Notes: generated by a model not told the origin, from the sequence alone. A stretch of DNA of 64,000 nucleotides from Arenicella chitinivorans (GCF_014651515.1 NZ_BMXA01000003.1:1-64000), one strand, 5' to 3'; positions 15,524 to 24,021 are shown, counted from the stretch's first letter. Numbers and translations are program-made.

Positions 15524-17686
15524 ATGCGCTTATCAAGACTTCTGTTGCTGCCCGTTATGGGGTTGGCAGCCTGCGCCACGACGAATCACTACCCTATGTC
15601 CGAATCAGAATACACGCGAATAAAACAATTGCCGATTGCGGCCCCGCAAGCGCCCCAGATACCGTATGAAGCTCAGCACCACGGGCGAACCTTGACGGAT
15701 CATTATCATTGGTTGAAAGATCAGGGCTACCCAGAGGTGAACGATGAACCGGTGCTGGACTATTTGAAACAAGAGAATGCGTATTACCAGTCATTTTTAG
15801 AACCGCACCGGACCTTTGTCGACACCATTTTCGAAGAGTTTAAGGGCCGCACGGATGAAGAAGAAACTTCAGTGCCTTATGTGGACAACGGTTACGAATA
15901 TCGCTGGTTTTTTCGTCCCGGTGAAGAGTACCGAACGCGCAGTCGTACCAATTTGAAAACTGGCGAAGAGGCGATTTTTCTAGATGAAACCGAACTGGCG
16001 AAAGGGCATGACTACTTTGTGCTTGGTGGTTGGGAAATCAGCCCAGACAATCGTTATTTAGCGTATTCAGTCGACACCGCCGGCGACGAGCGTTATGAGG
16101 TCCGGGTCAAAGACTTACACACTGGTGAAATGTTGACCGATGTTTTGAGCGACGTACAGGGCGGCATTACCTTTAGTGCGGATGGAAAATCATTAGTTTA
16201 TGCGTTGCTTGAGAAAGACAAGTGGCTGGCTAAGAATATTAAGGTCCATAAGTTGGGCACACCGCAGGATCAAGACACGACCTTGTATTACGAAAGCGAT
16301 GATGGTTTTTTTATTGGTTTTGGCAAGACCAGCAGTCGTGAGTTTCTGTTGGTGGTTTCTTCTCAAGGTGAAGTGCAAGAGACCTATGTTATTCCGGCTG
16401 ATTTATCCGGCAAGTTGGTGCAAATCACCGCACGCGAGCAGGGTTTCACGCAATCGGTTGATCACGCACATGGCAAGTTTTATATCTTGGCGAATGACAC
16501 GCATAAGAATTTTCGTCTTGCTAGTGTGAGTGATTCCAACCCGGAATACGCGAATTGGCGAACTATCCAGGATGGCAGTGACGATGTCTATCTCATGGGT
16601 CTGCAAACCTTTGATGAGTTTATTGCCATCAAGTCGCGTGATCTTGGGCTGGAGAAAATCCATATTCGTGGTTATGACGGCGCTTCACGTGAAGTGGCGT
16701 TCCCAGAATCTGTTTTTGCTGCTGATATCGGCGTGAATCCTGAGTTTACGCAGTCGCATCTTCGAATCGATTACGAGTCGATGATTACGCCCGCAACGGT
16801 GTTTGATTATGATCTAACAAGTCAGGCGCTTTCGACTCGAAAGGTGCAGAAGATCCCATCTGGTTACGATAAGAACCAGTATCAGACAGAGCGTGTCATG
16901 ATCACCGCGCGTGATGGCGTTAAAGTACCGGTCACATTGGTCTACAAAGATGGTTTCAAGCGCGATGGTAGTCACCCAATGTGGCTGTACGGCTATGGTG
17001 CGTATTCAGCGACAGTAACACCGAGTTTCTCGACCGGACGTTTAAGTGCGCTGGACCGAGGTTTTGTTTACGCTGTGGCTCACGTGCGCGGCGGCTCTAT
17101 GATGGGCTATCAGTGGTATCTGGATGGAAAGCTCAAAAAGCGGACCAATACCTTCAATGACTTTGTGGACGTGGCGCGCGGTCTGATCGAACTTGATTAC
17201 ACTTCTGCGGGGAACATCTCCGTTTCCGGGCGCAGCGCTGGTGGTGAATTGATGGGCGCGGTGACCATTCAAGCGCCAGAGTTGTGGCGTTCGGTCAACC
17301 TAGGCGTTCCTTTTGTGGATGTGTTGAATACGATGTTGGATGCCTCACTGCCACTCACACCACCGGAGTGGAAAGAGTGGGGTAATCCAATTGAAAGTGC
17401 CGAAGATTATGATCTGATCGCCAGCTATTCGCCATACGATAATATTGCAGCGAGCGATTACCCGCCGATGTTTGTCAGTGGCGGACTCAATGATCCGCGC
17501 GTGACGTATTGGGAGCCTGCCAAGTGGACTGCACGTATGCGCGAACTAAAAACCGATGACAATTTGTTGGTGATGCGCATTAACATGGGGGCAGGGCATT
17601 TTTCAAACAGTGGTCGTTACGGTCGATTAAAAGACTATGCTGAGGAATATGCGTTTATGTTCCTAGCGCACGGGATTAAGGAGTAA
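15524..17686 (+). CDS. Oligopeptidase B-like S9A serine peptidase, predicted lipoprotein
   Basis: A 720-residue prolyl-oligopeptidase-family enzyme of the oligopeptidase B type, which cuts after Arg/Lys in short peptides. An N-terminal beta-propeller (about 45-440) precedes the alpha/beta-hydrolase. The nucleophile is Ser571 in GRSAGGELMG, with Asp657 (GGLNDPRV) and His692 (GAGHF). The stretch FVDVLNTMLDASLPL and the EWGNP motif are characteristic of OpdB. Unlike E. coli OpdB, which is cytosolic and has no export signal, this one starts MRLSRLLLLPVMGLAAC, a lipobox with Cys17, so it should be membrane-anchored outside the cytoplasm. It is divergent from the oxygenase gene. Confidence 0.88.
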   Translation: MRLSRLLLLPVMGLAACATTNHYPMSESEYTRIKQLPIAAPQAPQIPYEAQHHGRTLTDHYHWLKDQGYPEVNDEPVLDYLKQENAYYQSFLEPHRTFVDTIFEEFKGRTDEEETSVPYVDNGYEYRWFFRPGEEYRTRSRTNLKTGEEAIFLDETELAKGHDYFVLGGWEISPDNRYLAYSVDTAGDERYEVRVKDLHTGEMLTDVLSDVQGGITFSADGKSLVYALLEKDKWLAKNIKVHKLGTPQDQDTTLYYESDDGFFIGFGKTSSREFLLVVSSQGEVQETYVIPADLSGKLVQITAREQGFTQSVDHAHGKFYILANDTHKNFRLASVSDSNPEYANWRTIQDGSDDVYLMGLQTFDEFIAIKSRDLGLEKIHIRGYDGASREVAFPESVFAADIGVNPEFTQSHLRIDYESMITPATVFDYDLTSQALSTRKVQKIPSGYDKNQYQTERVMITARDGVKVPVTLVYKDGFKRDGSHPMWLYGYGAYSATVTPSFSTGRLSALDRGFVYAVAHVRGGSMMGYQWYLDGKLKKRTNTFNDFVDVARGLIELDYTSAGNISVSGRSAGGELMGAVTIQAPELWRSVNLGVPFVDVLNTMLDASLPLTPPEWKEWGNPIESAEDYDLIASYSPYDNIAASDYPPMFVSGGLNDPRVTYWEPAKWTARMRELKTDDNLLVMRINMGAGHFSNSGRYGRLKDYAEEYAFMFLAHGIKE

Positions 17687-17698
17687 CACCATAATGCA

Positions 17699-17738
17699 GC
17701 TGGCACGGTGTTGGATGCCGTGCCAGCGATGCAATTTT
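17699..17738 (+). terminator. Probable terminator after the oligopeptidase gene
   Basis: A perfect 10-bp stem, gctggcacgg (17699-17708) and ccgtgccagc (17718-17727), with a 9-base loop. It is followed by gatgcaattttgt, a weak T-tract for plus-strand transcripts. It lies in the 60-base gap between convergent genes. Confidence 0.55.
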
Positions 17739-17746
17739 GTAAGCCT

Positions 17747-17977
17747 TTAGAAGGCCCCGAACGGCTTCCAGTCAAAGGCGATGGATATCCCAAGATAGGC
17801 GCTGCAAAACACCAAGCCGATACCCCAAACTAACATCCAAAGCTGCTTGCCCTTGTGGCCCATCACGCTCAACACCACACCGATCAACACGCCCAATACA
17901 GCGGTTAACAGTAGCATATCGTTGCTGGCATTCACCGCCAGCTGCTCTGGTGGAATTTCACCTTCTCGATAACGCAT
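17747..17977 (-). CDS. Small two-helix membrane protein
   Basis: A 76-residue protein with two hydrophobic segments (about 21-39, LLLTAVLGVLIGVVLSVMG, and 46-68) joined by a short basic loop (HKGKQ). I do not recognise a family. It starts 8 bases after the gor stop on the same strand and so is probably in the gor transcript. The tight spacing and coherent membrane topology support it being real; nothing indicates a function. Confidence 0.6.
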   Translation of the reverse strand: MRYREGEIPPEQLAVNASNDMLLLTAVLGVLIGVVLSVMGHKGKQLWMLVWGIGLVFCSAYLGISIAFDWKPFGAF

Positions 17978-17985
17978 ACCAGCCT

Positions 17986-19338
17986 CTAATCTGCGTCCTT
18001 GGTGCGCATGGTGCAGAACTCCTCAGCCATGCTCGGATGAATCCCGACAGTGGCGTCGAAGTCAGCTTTGCGGGCACCAGCCTTGATTGCAATTGCTATG
18101 CCTTGCATGATCTCTGCCGCTTCTGGCCCAACCATATGTGCGCCGATAACTTTGTCGGATGCGGCGTCCACCACCAGCTTCATGAGCACGCGTTCGGTGT
18201 TGTCGGTCAGCGTATGTTTGAGTGAGCGAAAACTGGAGGTATAGGTGTCGACGTGTTCGAATTCGGCGCGTGCGTCTTGCTCGGTGTAGCCAACCGTTGC
18301 CACAGACGGTTGTGAAAAGACGGCTGAGGGGACGAGGTTATGATCCGCCAAGCGGGGTTTGTCGCCGAAGACGGTATCCGCGAAGGCATGGCCTTCCATG
18401 GTAGCAACGGGCGTGAGCGCGATCCGGTCTGTCACGTCTCCGACGGCATAAATGGAATCCACATTCGTTTTTGAATGTTCGTCTACAAGGATCTGTCCAC
18501 TCGTACCCAGCTCAACGCCGGCAGATACGAGATTAAGATTGGCAGTATTTGGTGAGCGGCCGGTTGCAAATAAAACGCAATCCACCGCAATTCGATCACC
18601 ATTAGCGTAGGTCACCAGTTTGCGACCATCATCGACTAATTCGATGCGTTCTACGTGCTCGTTCAGTCGAAGGTTAATACCTTTTTTGGTGATTTCATCG
18701 GCCAGATGAGTCCGCACCGCATCGTCAAAACCGCGTAGAATTTGTGGTCCCCGATAAACCAGCGTGGTGTCCGTGCCGAGACCATTGAAAATGCCGGCAA
18801 ACTCGACGGCAATATAGCCGCCACCGATCACGATCGCGGTGTTCGGTTGTTCCTCTAGATGGAAAACTTCATTCGAGGTGATCGCGAGTTCCACGCCTGG
18901 GATCGGTGGTAGAAACGGTGTGCCGCCGGTTGCGATTAAAATCTTGTCCGCGCGCAATGATTGATCGTTTATGCTCACCGTATGTGCGTCAACCAGTGAC
19001 GCGCTGCCGTGAAACATCTCTACGCCAGCGTTCGTCAACAGCTTTTCATAGATGCCATTGAGGCGATCGATTTCCTGGTCTTTATTGGTGATCAGCGTTG
19101 GCCAGTCGAACCCATTAACACGCGTGTCCCAACCGTAGGTTCGGCTGTCTTCGAAGTCTTCGGCGAAGTGCGCAGCGTAAACCATCAGCTTTTTCGGCAC
19201 ACAGCCACGGATAACGCAGGTGCCGCCGTAGCGATACTCCTCACAGATGGCGACTTTGGCACCGTGTCCGGCCGCAATTCGGGCTGCTCGAACACCGCCT
19301 GAACCGCCACCAATAACCACTAAGTCATATTGTTTCAT
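17986..19338 (-). CDS. gor: Glutathione-disulfide reductase
   Basis: A cytoplasmic flavoprotein that reduces glutathione disulfide with NADPH. At 450 residues it is full length. FAD-binding GGGSGGVRAA lies at 10-19, the redox-active disulfide is Cys41/Cys46 in GGTCVIRGCVPKK, the NADPH-binding GGGYIAVEFAG lies mid-protein, ATGRSPN follows, and the C-terminal catalytic His434 is in GIHPSMAEEF. The GCVPKKLM sequence favours glutathione reductase over the other class-I pyridine-nucleotide disulfide oxidoreductases. It lies downstream of the rpoH terminator. Confidence 0.94.
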   Translation of the reverse strand: MKQYDLVVIGGGSGGVRAARIAAGHGAKVAICEEYRYGGTCVIRGCVPKKLMVYAAHFAEDFEDSRTYGWDTRVNGFDWPTLITNKDQEIDRLNGIYEKLLTNAGVEMFHGSASLVDAHTVSINDQSLRADKILIATGGTPFLPPIPGVELAITSNEVFHLEEQPNTAIVIGGGYIAVEFAGIFNGLGTDTTLVYRGPQILRGFDDAVRTHLADEITKKGINLRLNEHVERIELVDDGRKLVTYANGDRIAVDCVLFATGRSPNTANLNLVSAGVELGTSGQILVDEHSKTNVDSIYAVGDVTDRIALTPVATMEGHAFADTVFGDKPRLADHNLVPSAVFSQPSVATVGYTEQDARAEFEHVDTYTSSFRSLKHTLTDNTERVLMKLVVDAASDKVIGAHMVGPEAAEIMQGIAIAIKAGARKADFDATVGIHPSMAEEFCTMRTKDAD

Positions 19339-19395
19339 TCTTAACTCTTTTTTTTGCAGATGTCTGCGTTACTCGTTGGCAGGATCATAGTGTAC

Positions 19396-19426
19396 AAAAA
19401 AAGAGCCCTTTCTTGCGAAAGGGCTC
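19396..19426 (-). terminator. Strong Rho-independent terminator of rpoH
   Basis: A perfect 10-bp stem, gagccctttc (19403-19412) and gaaagggctc (19417-19426), with a tetraloop. On the minus strand it is followed by seven U (A-run 19396-19402). It lies 34 bases past the rpoH stop. Confidence 0.9.
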
Positions 19427-19459
19427 GATTGTCTAGTGTTTCGCGATACTGAAAGGTGT

Positions 19460-20317
19460 TTAGGCGGCTAGCTGACCCTTCATTTTCTGCATCGCGCGCT
19501 TCTCAATTTGACGAATGCGCTCCGCGGATACATTGTACTCCGCTGCTAATTCATGCAAAGTCGCTTTGCTCTCGCTCAACCAGCGGCGTTGCAGGATGTC
19601 TTTACTGCGGTCGTCTAAGTCCTCAATAGCGGCGTACAGAGAGTCACGATTGTTATCGCTGGTTTCTGTCTTCATCACGAGCTCTTCAGGATTGTAACGC
19701 ATGTCTGGAAGGTACGCAGACGGACTGGTTGTGAACTCATCATCGTCGCTCTCTTGACCGTCAAAAGCCACGTCATTAGAGGTTAGGCGCTGTTCCATCT
19801 CTCTGACAGTTTTAACGGGGACATCAAGGTCCGAGGCTAAATCTTGCGTTTCTTGTTCGGTCAGCGCGCTGAGCGATTTGCGTGACTTCCTTAAATTAAA
19901 GAATAGCTTTCGCTGAGCCTTGGTTGTCGCGACCTTAACAATTTTCCAATTCTTGAGTACATACTCGTAAATTTCAGCTTTGATCCAGTGTACTGCGTAA
20001 GACACTAAGCGAATGCCGCGATCCGGGTCGAAATTCTTTACTGCTTTCATTAGGCCTATATTGCCTTCTTGAATCAGGTCCGCCACTGGCAGGCCATAGC
20101 CTGTAAAGCTTTTGGCCACATGAATAACGTGACGCAGCTGTGATACCACCAGCTGACGAGCCGCATCCACATCGTCGTTATCACGGTATTGCCGCGCCAA
20201 ACGAGCTTCTGTTTCTGCAGTCAAAACCGGTGCGCTATTAGCGACTTGCAAGAAGCTCGCTAAATTCGTGTCCTGTGGTAATGAAACAGGATTTGCAGTG
20301 GTTTTGGTTTTTGCCAT
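19460..20317 (-). CDS. rpoH: RNA polymerase sigma-32 (heat-shock sigma factor)
   Basis: A 285-residue sigma-70-family factor that directs RNA polymerase to heat-shock promoters. Region 2 is clear (DLIQEGNIGLMKAVKNFDP, 80-98; VSYAVHWIKAEIYEYV). The RpoH-box, QRKLFFNLR (135-143), identifies it as sigma-32 and is the segment linked to FtsH and chaperone control. Region 4 has a C-terminal helix-turn-helix (LAAEYNVSAERIRQIEKRA). GGAG lies 8 bases before the ATG. The gene sits downstream of ftsX as in E. coli, but its own 347-base leader carries a CIRCE operator and a sigma-32 promoter. Confidence 0.97.
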   Translation of the reverse strand: MAKTKTTANPVSLPQDTNLASFLQVANSAPVLTAETEARLARQYRDNDDVDAARQLVVSQLRHVIHVAKSFTGYGLPVADLIQEGNIGLMKAVKNFDPDRGIRLVSYAVHWIKAEIYEYVLKNWKIVKVATTKAQRKLFFNLRKSRKSLSALTEQETQDLASDLDVPVKTVREMEQRLTSNDVAFDGQESDDDEFTTSPSAYLPDMRYNPEELVMKTETSDNNRDSLYAAIEDLDDRSKDILQRRWLSESKATLHELAAEYNVSAERIRQIEKRAMQKMKGQLAA

Positions 20318-20395
20318 TCAGTTTTCTCCGTATACTCATTAGAGCTAGTCTGACGACCTCCTATATAAAGCGAGATCCGCCTTGATTGCTCAATA

Positions 20396-20422
20396 TTAGC
20401 ACTCTGACTTATGGAGTGCTAA
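20396..20422. promoter_or_regulatory. CIRCE element (HrcA repressor operator) upstream of rpoH
   Basis: A perfect copy of the CIRCE consensus, TTAGCACTC-N9-GAGTGCTAA, with arms at 20396-20404 and 20414-20422. The dyad extends two more bases each side (TA/TA), giving 11-bp arms. CIRCE is bound by HrcA, the heat-sensitive repressor that normally controls groESL and dnaK operons. Here it lies 79-105 bases upstream of the rpoH start, downstream of the sigma-32 promoter. HrcA itself is not encoded in the window. Confidence 0.93.
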
Positions 20423-20454
20423 TAAATTTATTTTCTGTAAAAAGCAGAATTATT

Positions 20455-20471
20455 AATAACCTCAGGTTATT
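20455..20471. promoter_or_regulatory. 7-bp dyad in the rpoH leader
   Basis: aataacc (20455-20461) and ggttatt (20465-20471) are perfect inverted repeats with a 3-base centre, located between the sigma-32 promoter and the CIRCE. It could be a protein operator or a small hairpin just after the transcription start. No known factor is assigned. Confidence 0.35.
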
Positions 20472-20491
20472 GAAATTTCCTATTCAACAAT

Positions 20492-20519
20492 TAATGGGGA
20501 TAACATCGGCTATTTCAAG
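20492..20519 (-). promoter_or_regulatory. Sigma-32 (heat-shock) promoter for rpoH
   Basis: On the minus strand CTTGAAA (20513-20519) is followed by a 13-base spacer and CCCCATTA (20492-20499). The E. coli sigma-32 consensus is CTTGAAA, 11-16 bases, CCCCATNT, so the match fails only at the last base. It reads toward rpoH and would start transcription near 20484. It implies positive autoregulation of sigma-32. Confidence 0.8.
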
Positions 20520-20645
20520 GCTGCCTTACCAAATTGTCATCTCGCGTCCAGTGTCGTAAGTTCGTTATTTGTTGGATAGGCTGAACAGCACGAAAATTGG
20601 CTGTCGGCAAGCATCTTTAATCATACTGCTAGACTTATAAGGCCG

Positions 20646-20674
20646 ACCGCGCTCGGACTTGCTTTCAGCGCGGT
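20646..20674 (-). terminator. Weak hairpin at the end of ftsX
   Basis: accgcgct (20646-20653) and agcgcggt (20667-20674) form an 8-bp stem with a 13-base loop spanning the ftsX stop codon. No U-tract follows on the minus strand, so it may attenuate rather than end the ftsYEX transcript before rpoH. Low confidence. Confidence 0.3.
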
Positions 20675-21597
20675 TGAATGTGGCGCAAATGCTGGGCGAC
20701 AGACCAACGGGCGGCCAACCAGCCAAGCACAACGCCAGCGATCAGAATCGTTGCAATTTCACCGCTGTGCAGGGTATACACCATGGCTGCTGTATCGTAT
20801 AACTCAATCAGTTTTGCAAGGGGCGCGGACACTAGATGCCCGGCGAGTTTGAGTAAGCCCAGCGTAATACTTGCACCGAACAAACCGAACAGCGCGCCAT
20901 AATACAGAAATGGGCGTCGGACAAAGGTATTGGTGCCGCCGACCAGTTTGATAATTTCGATTTCAGAGCGTCGATTGAAGATCAATAATTTAATCGTGTT
21001 CCCCACAATCAGGATTAGTGCAACGCCTAGTAAACCGCTGAGTAAAATGGCGATGCGGGTAAACACACCCAAAATCGCATTGAATCGATTGGTCCAGTCC
21101 AGATCGAGCCGTATCGACTCAATGCCGTCAAATAAGGCCAACTCTTCTTTCAAGGCAACCAGTTGCGTTGGCCCGGCAGAGGACGCGTCAGGCATCACGA
21201 CGATGGATGGTGGCAATGGATTCTCGCCCAAAAAGGCCAACTCTTGATCTAAGGAAATATCGCTGGATTTGGCACTCAGAATTCGAAACTCATCCAGAGC
21301 GGCTTCGGGCGTAACGAATTCAGCGAGTTCGATTGACGGATGCAGCTGGATTTCTTGAAATAAGGCACTCGCCGTGCTGTCGGAAATGTCTTTGTTGAGA
21401 AAAATACTAATTTGTGGACGGCCTTCCCAGTTTTGACTCAGGCTTTGAGCGCTTTTAATCCCGATGTACAGCAGGCAAGGCAGCAGTAAGGTGATGGCGA
21501 TGATCAGCACCGTGTTGATGGTGGCGGTTGGCGTGCGCCGCATGTCGCCCAGGGTCGCAAACAGAACTTGCAGGTGTCGCGTAAGGTAGGTCAGCAT
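20665..21597 (-). CDS. ftsX: Cell-division ABC transporter-like permease FtsX
   Basis: A 310-residue inner-membrane protein with four expected membrane segments: about 27-48 (INTVLIIAITLLLPCLLYIG), one near 180-200 (ILLSGLLGVALILIVGN), and two in the C-terminal third. A periplasmic domain lies between the first two. FtsEX couples ATP hydrolysis to activation of septal peptidoglycan hydrolases. The start codon directly abuts the ftsE stop (TAA then ATG), so the two subunits are translated together. Order ftsY-ftsE-ftsX-rpoH is conserved in gammaproteobacteria. Confidence 0.95.
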   Translation of the reverse strand: MLTYLTRHLQVLFATLGDMRRTPTATINTVLIIAITLLLPCLLYIGIKSAQSLSQNWEGRPQISIFLNKDISDSTASALFQEIQLHPSIELAEFVTPEAALDEFRILSAKSSDISLDQELAFLGENPLPPSIVVMPDASSAGPTQLVALKEELALFDGIESIRLDLDWTNRFNAILGVFTRIAILLSGLLGVALILIVGNTIKLLIFNRRSEIEIIKLVGGTNTFVRRPFLYYGALFGLFGASITLGLLKLAGHLVSAPLAKLIELYDTAAMVYTLHSGEIATILIAGVVLGWLAARWSVAQHLRHIQPR

Positions 21598-22296
21598 TTA
21601 ACTTTCCGCTTCTGGGTTGGGTTGGTGCGTAACCGGCTGTGCCAGGTTCATTAGTTGCCCGTGTGCCAAATGGATAGTGCGATTGCCGAGGCGTTCGATC
21701 TGTCGAAAATCATGGGTAGCGATCATCACTGTAACCCCGACCCGGTTAAAGTCTGCGAATATATCAATGATTTCGTCAGACAAAGCATCGTCTAGGTTGC
21801 CGGTCGGTTCGTCGGCGAGCAAGATGCTGGGTCGGTTGATGACGGCACGGGCGATGCCGACGCGTTGTTGTTCGCCACCCGAAAGTGTGATCGGTAACTG
21901 TTTTTCCTTGCCAGACAAGCCAACCTTGCCAAGTGCCGCACGAACCCGTTTTTGGATTTCATCATGTGGCATACCAATAACGATCAATGGGAGTGCCACG
22001 TTGTCGAATACTGAGCGGTCCATTAACAGTTTATGGTCTTGGAAAATGACGCCAATGTCGCGACGCAGCGCTGGAATTTTGTTATCGCGCAGACGGCTCA
22101 GGTTCTGGTTGTCGACCAGTATTTGTCCCGAGGTGGGTTTCTCGATACGGGTAATGAGTTTGAACAACGTACTTTTCCCCGCGCCGGAGTGCCCGGCCAA
22201 GAAGACCATTTCTCCGGCGGCAATATCAAAGCTGACGTCATGCAATGCTTCGTGACCATTCGGATAGCGTTTAGTAACGTGGCTAAGTTTGATCAT
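21598..22296 (-). CDS. ftsE: Cell-division ATP-binding protein FtsE
   Basis: A 232-residue ABC ATPase that pairs with FtsX at the divisome. The Walker A motif is GHSGAGKST (35-43), the ABC signature is LSGGEQQRVGIARA, and the Walker B and D-loop segment is ILLADEPTGNLD. HDF carries the switch histidine. The normal FtsE length is about 220; the extra C-terminal residues are Pro/Asn/Glu-rich. It starts 7 bases after the ftsY stop, in the same operon. Confidence 0.96.
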   Translation of the reverse strand: MIKLSHVTKRYPNGHEALHDVSFDIAAGEMVFLAGHSGAGKSTLFKLITRIEKPTSGQILVDNQNLSRLRDNKIPALRRDIGVIFQDHKLLMDRSVFDNVALPLIVIGMPHDEIQKRVRAALGKVGLSGKEKQLPITLSGGEQQRVGIARAVINRPSILLADEPTGNLDDALSDEIIDIFADFNRVGVTVMIATHDFRQIERLGNRTIHLAHGQLMNLAQPVTHQPNPEAES

Positions 22297-22303
22297 GGCG
22301 TTG

Positions 22304-23347
22304 TTATTGCGGGTCTAAATCAGGCACTAGCGCGGCGGCAAAGCCGTCTGCATCAAACGCTTGCAGATCATTAAAGCCCTCACCTACGCCCAGATAGCGA
22401 ATTGGCAGCTGATACTTCTGCGTGATCGAAATGGCCAATCCGCCCTTGGCAGACCCATCCAGTTTAGTGAGGCAGACACTGTTAACACCGACAGCGTCTT
22501 TGAAGTGATCTAATTGCGACAGCGCATTTTGGCCGGTGCCTGCGTCGAGAATCTGCATTACCTCATGCGGCATTGACGGGTCGAGGTTGCCAAGTACGCG
22601 ATTGATCTTTTGCAGTTGCTCCATCAAATCTGATTGCGTGTGTAAACGACCCGCAGTATCAATCATGAGCACATGGGTGCCCTTAACGATTGCCGAGGTC
22701 AGTGCGTCATGGGCAACCGCGGCAGCATCGGCGCCGTGGCCTTGAGCAACCACCGGGATATCCAGACGACGACCCCATTCCTGCAATTGTTCGGTCGCCG
22801 CCGCACGAAATGTATCTGCCGCCGCAAACATAACCGAGCGCCCTTGGTCTTTGAATTGTTTGGCGATTTTAGCGGTCGTCGTGGTTTTACCAACCCCATT
22901 AACACCAACCATCAGCATCACATAAGGTCGCTGGTGTAGTACATTCCAAGGTTGCTGCGCTGGGCGCAACATTGTCGCGACTTCAGCGCGTAAGCCAGCA
23001 ATGACGCCCGCGGCGTCTTGAATTTTGTGCTGCTTGACCCGAGTCCGTAGATTGTCGACCAGCTTTAGGCTTGCATCGACGCCGATATCGCTCGTGATCA
23101 GTACTTCTTCGAGTTCGTCGAACAAGTCGTCATCAAGGTCAAATGAGCCCTTAAAAACATCACCGATCTTGCCCAAAAGGTTGTTGCGACTTTTACTGAG
23201 CCCGTCTTCGACGGTGGCCGCCTCGGCGTTTAGATCGAGCGCTGACTCTGTGTTGCTCTTGTCACGGCTGAACAGGCGAGACAAGCCGGATTTCTTTTTC
23301 TTATTGTCGTCCGGGGTCGGGTTTTGCGGTGAATTCGTTTCGCTCAT
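22304..23347 (-). CDS. ftsY: Signal recognition particle receptor FtsY
   Basis: A 347-residue SRP-type GTPase that docks ribosome-nascent chain complexes at the inner membrane. The acidic/basic N-terminal A region is short (about 1-50, with KKKKSGLSRLFSRDK). The N domain then contains LLGKIGDVFKGSFDLDDDLF, and the G domain has MVGVNGVGKTTT (P-loop), DTAGRLHTQ and TKLDGSAKGG. It leads the ftsYEX operon and is divergent from rsmD, as in E. coli. Confidence 0.96.
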   Translation of the reverse strand: MSETNSPQNPTPDDNKKKKSGLSRLFSRDKSNTESALDLNAEAATVEDGLSKSRNNLLGKIGDVFKGSFDLDDDLFDELEEVLITSDIGVDASLKLVDNLRTRVKQHKIQDAAGVIAGLRAEVATMLRPAQQPWNVLHQRPYVMLMVGVNGVGKTTTTAKIAKQFKDQGRSVMFAAADTFRAAATEQLQEWGRRLDIPVVAQGHGADAAAVAHDALTSAIVKGTHVLMIDTAGRLHTQSDLMEQLQKINRVLGNLDPSMPHEVMQILDAGTGQNALSQLDHFKDAVGVNSVCLTKLDGSAKGGLAISITQKYQLPIRYLGVGEGFNDLQAFDADGFAAALVPDLDPQ

Positions 23348-23433
23348 TCTGTGTATGTCTGTGGTAAGGTTGCGGCCAAGAAAGCTGTGCCATCTTGCGT
23401 GGCTCTATTGTAGGGATTGTCTCAGAAATCACA

Positions 23434-24003
23434 ATGAAGCAAGCGAACAAATCAAGCCGTATTCGAATTATTGCAGGTCAGTGGCGCGGCCGTCGGTTGC
23501 CAGTTTTGACGCATGAGGGACTGCGTCCAACCACAGATCGAGTCCGCGAAACGTTGTTTAACTGGCTTATGCACGACCTTGCTGGCGCCCGATGTTTGGA
23601 TTTGTTTGCTGGCAGCGGCGTACTCGGGCTCGAGGCTTTGTCGCGCGGAGCAGAACACGCTGTGTTTGTGGAATCGGATAAACGTGTCGCAGCGCAATTG
23701 GTCAGCAATCTGCGCGAACTGTCCGCACAGCAGCGCGGGCAAGTTCAATGCATGGATGCCTTAGTGTATCTGCGATCGCGTCCTGCAACCCCTCTGGACG
23801 TCGTGTTTGTGGATCCGCCATACCAGTCTCAGCTTCTCGAACAGGTGATTCAGTTGTTGCATGACAACGGTTGGTTGAGTGAACGCGCGGTTGTGTATCT
23901 CGAGCGATCGGCGCGGGATGCCTTGGTAAAGGTACCTGAAACATGGACGTTGCACCGCGAGGGGCGCGCTGGTCAGGTCGCGTATCGCCTTTATTTTGTG
24001 TAA
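23434..24003 (+). CDS. rsmD: 16S rRNA (guanine-966-N2)-methyltransferase
   Basis: A 189-residue SAM-dependent enzyme that methylates G966 of 16S rRNA during 30S assembly. RIIAGQWRGRRL (about 10-21) is the family N-terminus. The SAM loop is LDLFAGSGVLGLEALSRGA (55-73) and the catalytic motif is DPPY (127-130). I chose the ATG at 23434 because family proteins begin shortly before the RIIAGxxRGR motif; an upstream TTG (23395) would add 13 residues of atypical sequence. It is divergent from ftsY and 18 bases before coaD. Confidence 0.94.
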   Translation: MKQANKSSRIRIIAGQWRGRRLPVLTHEGLRPTTDRVRETLFNWLMHDLAGARCLDLFAGSGVLGLEALSRGAEHAVFVESDKRVAAQLVSNLRELSAQQRGQVQCMDALVYLRSRPATPLDVVFVDPPYQSQLLEQVIQLLHDNGWLSERAVVYLERSARDALVKVPETWTLHREGRAGQVAYRLYFV

Positions 24004-24021
24004 ATACGTTATACTGCGCGC

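Larger units (their letters stand above)
20318..20664 (-). other. 347-base rpoH leader / ftsX-rpoH intergenic region
   Basis: No coding sequence is convincing here. In transcription order toward rpoH it holds a hairpin at the ftsX end, a sigma-32-type promoter (20492-20519), a 7-bp dyad (20455-20471), a CIRCE operator (20396-20422) and a ribosome binding site. The part between the promoter and ATG is A/T-rich and about 165 bases, long enough for an mRNA structure, but I could not identify an RNA thermometer by eye. Confidence 0.6.

Noticed and set aside
20318-20664. A small upstream frame starting at 20339 and overlapping the rpoH start
   Set aside because: It would need an unusually long spacing from the only aggagg-like motif, is out of frame with rpoH, and lacks any coding signal. 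The GGAG 8 bases from the rpoH ATG already explains translation.
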